In this document: one piece after another, positions 30,100-32,295 of the stretch
How positions within the stretch are numbered: position 1 is the stretch's first letter
Layout of the letters: the number at the start of each line of letters is the position of its first letter
From: Alphaproteobacteria bacterium
GTDB taxonomy: Bacteria > Pseudomonadota > Alphaproteobacteria > TMED109
Direction of reading: 5' to 3'
DNA length: 32,295 nt
Assembly (NCBI GenBank): GCA_029243935.1
Contig: JAQWRB010000156.1
Coordinates: 1-32,295 of the forward strand
Position numbers and translations under genes: made by a program
Notes under the pieces: generated by a model
Told to the model about the DNA's origin: nothing
Seen by the model: the letters and a program-made list of their open reading frames with translations, nothing else
Database searches by the model: none

Positions 30100-31480
30100 T
30101 TCCTGTATTTAAATCTTCTATGATGCCACCTGATGAATCTATAGTACTAAACGTATTAGAAATTTTATTATGCTTATTAATAGAATCTTTATTTTCAATA
30201 TATATAGAGGGGTCTCTAAACTGTTGCCATTGAATAGAATCTAGGCTGGAACATTTAGGACAAATTAAATCCCATTGATTTGCAATATAGGAGCATGATG
30301 TACACCCCCAAGTAAAATCTAAACTAGCATTTTGTGATTTTTTATACCAAATATTAAATTTATTTTGATCTCCATGTTCTTTTTTTTCTAAATCAGCCAT
30401 CATAAGATAAATAGATTTTGTCCATTCTTTTTCAGGAATAGCATTTATGGCTTGTCTTGCTAATTTCCATGATTCTGCAAGTAATGCAACTTTAGCTAAT
30501 GTATAATTATTATTATACTTGTCATTATTTAGTTCAGTTATACTTTTAATGATGCTTAATAGTTCATGCTTAGGTTTGTTACTAAATATATTGATTAAAA
30601 AATCTGTAATATCTGGGTGAGAATAATTTTTCCAAGATTTTTTTACAAAGTTTAATCCAATTTTTTTATCTTTTTTGTATAATAGTTTTGCTTTAAAAAC
30701 TATTGCTGGCGCAAAAGTAGGATCATTTTTTAGAGAATTGTCTATATCTTTAAAGTCTATATTATTCCGTTCTTTTAATGCTTTATATAAGAATATTCTG
30801 CTTTTAATAAGTTTTAATGCAGTATGGCTAGTTTTTGTATATTTACTAATATTTTTAATACAGTTGTTTACAGGTATCCAGTTATTTTCCAAAATATTTA
30901 ATTGTAAAGAGGTATAAAAAAACCATTTAGGAGTGTTTTTAGATTTAGGGCTCATACTTATTATACGAAGTGCCTCGTTAATATTTTTATTCTTAATATG
31001 TGTAGTAGTTAATTTTTTTATGCTGATCAATAGAGTTTCAGGATGTTCTAACATCATATTTAAGTGTTCTAAGTATTTGTTATCATTTCCATAATAATTA
31101 TTTATTTCTGAATCTAATAATAACTTTAAAGGAGTATTATTTAAAAATTTTGCTTGAAGTGAATAATTTTCTGCTAATTCTACTTCTCCCATATATTTTG
31201 CAGAGAAAGCTCTAATAATTGCTTTATCTGCTTTAATTTTTTTATTATTATTATAGTTATTTTTAACAGACTTAGGTATAGAGATTATTTTTTTTAAAAC
31301 AAAGTAGGCTAACAATATAATAACAAAAAATAATAATATTAGGGTTACTGTAATCGGGAGAGACGCTTCTATAAGCCAGCCTTGCCATTCGATAGAAATA
31401 TTACCAGGATCTTTTTTTATCCAAATCGTTATAAAACCAGTTAAGGTTAATAACAAAAAAATTACTAATATTCTTAACAT
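30089..31480 (-). CDS. hemY: HemY-like TPR membrane protein with C-terminal zinc ribbon
   Basis: HemY_N-like IWIKKDPGNISIEWQGWLIEASLPITVTLILLFFVIILLAYFVLKKI, TPR-like body, C-terminal WGCTSCSYIANQWDLICPKCSSLDSIQWQQF. Confidence 0.85.
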   Translation of the reverse strand: MLRILVIFLLLTLTGFITIWIKKDPGNISIEWQGWLIEASLPITVTLILLFFVIILLAYFVLKKIISIPKSVKNNYNNNKKIKADKAIIRAFSAKYMGEVELAENYSLQAKFLNNTPLKLLLDSEINNYYGNDNKYLEHLNMMLEHPETLLISIKKLTTTHIKNKNINEALRIISMSPKSKNTPKWFFYTSLQLNILENNWIPVNNCIKNISKYTKTSHTALKLIKSRIFLYKALKERNNIDFKDIDNSLKNDPTFAPAIVFKAKLLYKKDKKIGLNFVKKSWKNYSHPDITDFLINIFSNKPKHELLSIIKSITELNNDKYNNNYTLAKVALLAESWKLARQAINAIPEKEWTKSIYLMMADLEKKEHGDQNKFNIWYKKSQNASLDFTWGCTSCSYIANQWDLICPKCSSLDSIQWQQFRDPSIYIENKDSINKHNKISNTFSTIDSSGGIIEDLNTGIDR

Positions 31481-31484
31481 ATAA

Positions 31485-32295
31485 TTATCCCTTAAAAATA
31501 AGCCAGTTAATTATATTATTTATGGAATCAATTAAAATTTTATGATTTTTTACATTCTTAAGCCATAAATTTAATTCTATATTGTCATCATAATTTTTAA
31601 ATTGATTTAGAATATATTCATAATTATAAATATCTAAATTATTGATAATGTTGCTAGGTATATTGGCTTTATTTGAAAGTTCATTATTATTTATTTTAGT
31701 AATTTTTACTAGTTGTTTTAAGTATGATAAAATATCAATCTTATCGTTATTCACAGGCATACTTTCTTTAGATTTATTAATATGAATAACTAAAGTTGCA
31801 AATTCTTTTTTTAACTGTTTATGACTTACTAAAGTAACCCTACTTAAGTTATTAATATTTTCTAAAGCTAAATTAATATCCTCAGGTATACTAATCTTAG
31901 TAAAATAATTATTAATAATATTTATTTTACTTAAATCTGGGATAGAGTATTTAATATTTTCTTTAATTACAAAAAGATGTATTAATATTTTATTATACTC
32001 ACTAAGATGAAGAGCTTGTGGCTTATTAAAATCTTCTGATGCAATTATATTGCTTTCTAAATCTTTTATTTTATTATTAGTAGTTTCTATTATAGCGTTA
32101 TTTTTCTTTATTTTTAATAAATTGTTACTGCTTAGAATATTTGTGTCTTTAATATTATTATTTAATAAAATTAATTCTTCACTATAATCAACTACCTTAA
32201 TTGAGGAGGCTGCTTTTTCTAATTTTAAGATTTTTTTATATATAATATTATTATTATATTGATAGTATAAGAATTGAAATATTATTAATATTACA
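31485..32295 (-). CDS. Mitofilin-family-like protein, 3' part, truncated by window edge
   Basis: The ORF track starts at internal Met 31760, but the reverse frame stays open to 32295. It encodes a coiled-coil-like region (ILKLEKAASSIKVVDYSEELILLNNNIKD...NNKIKDLESN) and a C-terminal ...ELNLWLKNVKNHKILIDSINNIINWLIFKG, upstream of hemY as is usual for alphaproteobacterial mitofilin. Confidence 0.7.
   Translation of the reverse strand, partial: VILIIFQFLYYQYNNNIIYKKILKLEKAASSIKVVDYSEELILLNNNIKDTNILSSNNLLKIKKNNAIIETTNNKIKDLESNIIASEDFNKPQALHLSEYNKILIHLFVIKENIKYSIPDLSKINIINNYFTKISIPEDINLALENINNLSRVTLVSHKQLKKEFATLVIHINKSKESMPVNNDKIDILSYLKQLVKITKINNNELSNKANIPSNIINNLDIYNYEYILNQFKNYDDNIELNLWLKNVKNHKILIDSINNIINWLIFKG

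Noticed and set aside
31748-31756. TTATTCACA, a match to DnaA box TTATNCACA, and TGTGGATTA at 11464-11472
   Set aside because: Isolated single matches; the first is inside the mitofilin-like gene and the second is imperfect; no cluster as expected for oriC.

Overview
This is a very AT-rich bacterial chromosomal window. Gene content (Irr-type Fur regulator, mitofilin/HemY pair, rpsT-dnaA-dnaN-recF-gyrB) points to an alphaproteobacterium. From left to right it holds: the 5' part of an acyl-CoA synthetase (minus strand, cut by the edge); a Liv-type ABC transporter operon led by an acyl-CoA ligase; an orphan NosR/NirI-like FMN/polyferredoxin membrane protein; an Irr regulator followed by a perfect ICE-like palindrome and a rubrerythrin / HdrB-GlpC-like Fe-S oxidoreductase / DUF3501 cassette; a housekeeping block (SH3 protein, 2-hydroxyacid dehydrogenase, DsrE-like, ThiF/MoeB, dut, coaBC, ubiE, mutM, enoyl-CoA hydratase); the replication block rpsT-dnaA-dnaN-recF-gyrB; a class A PBP with no canonical start codon; a VOC protein; an L,D-transpeptidase; HemY; and a partial mitofilin-like protein at the right edge. 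I found no tRNA, rRNA, CRISPR array or mobile element. The best leads are the Irr/ICE-controlled rubrerythrin-FeS-DUF3501 cassette with the NosR-like protein upstream, and the PBP gene that seems to need an ATT or other non-canonical start. Family assignments are from motif recognition only; no database search was run.
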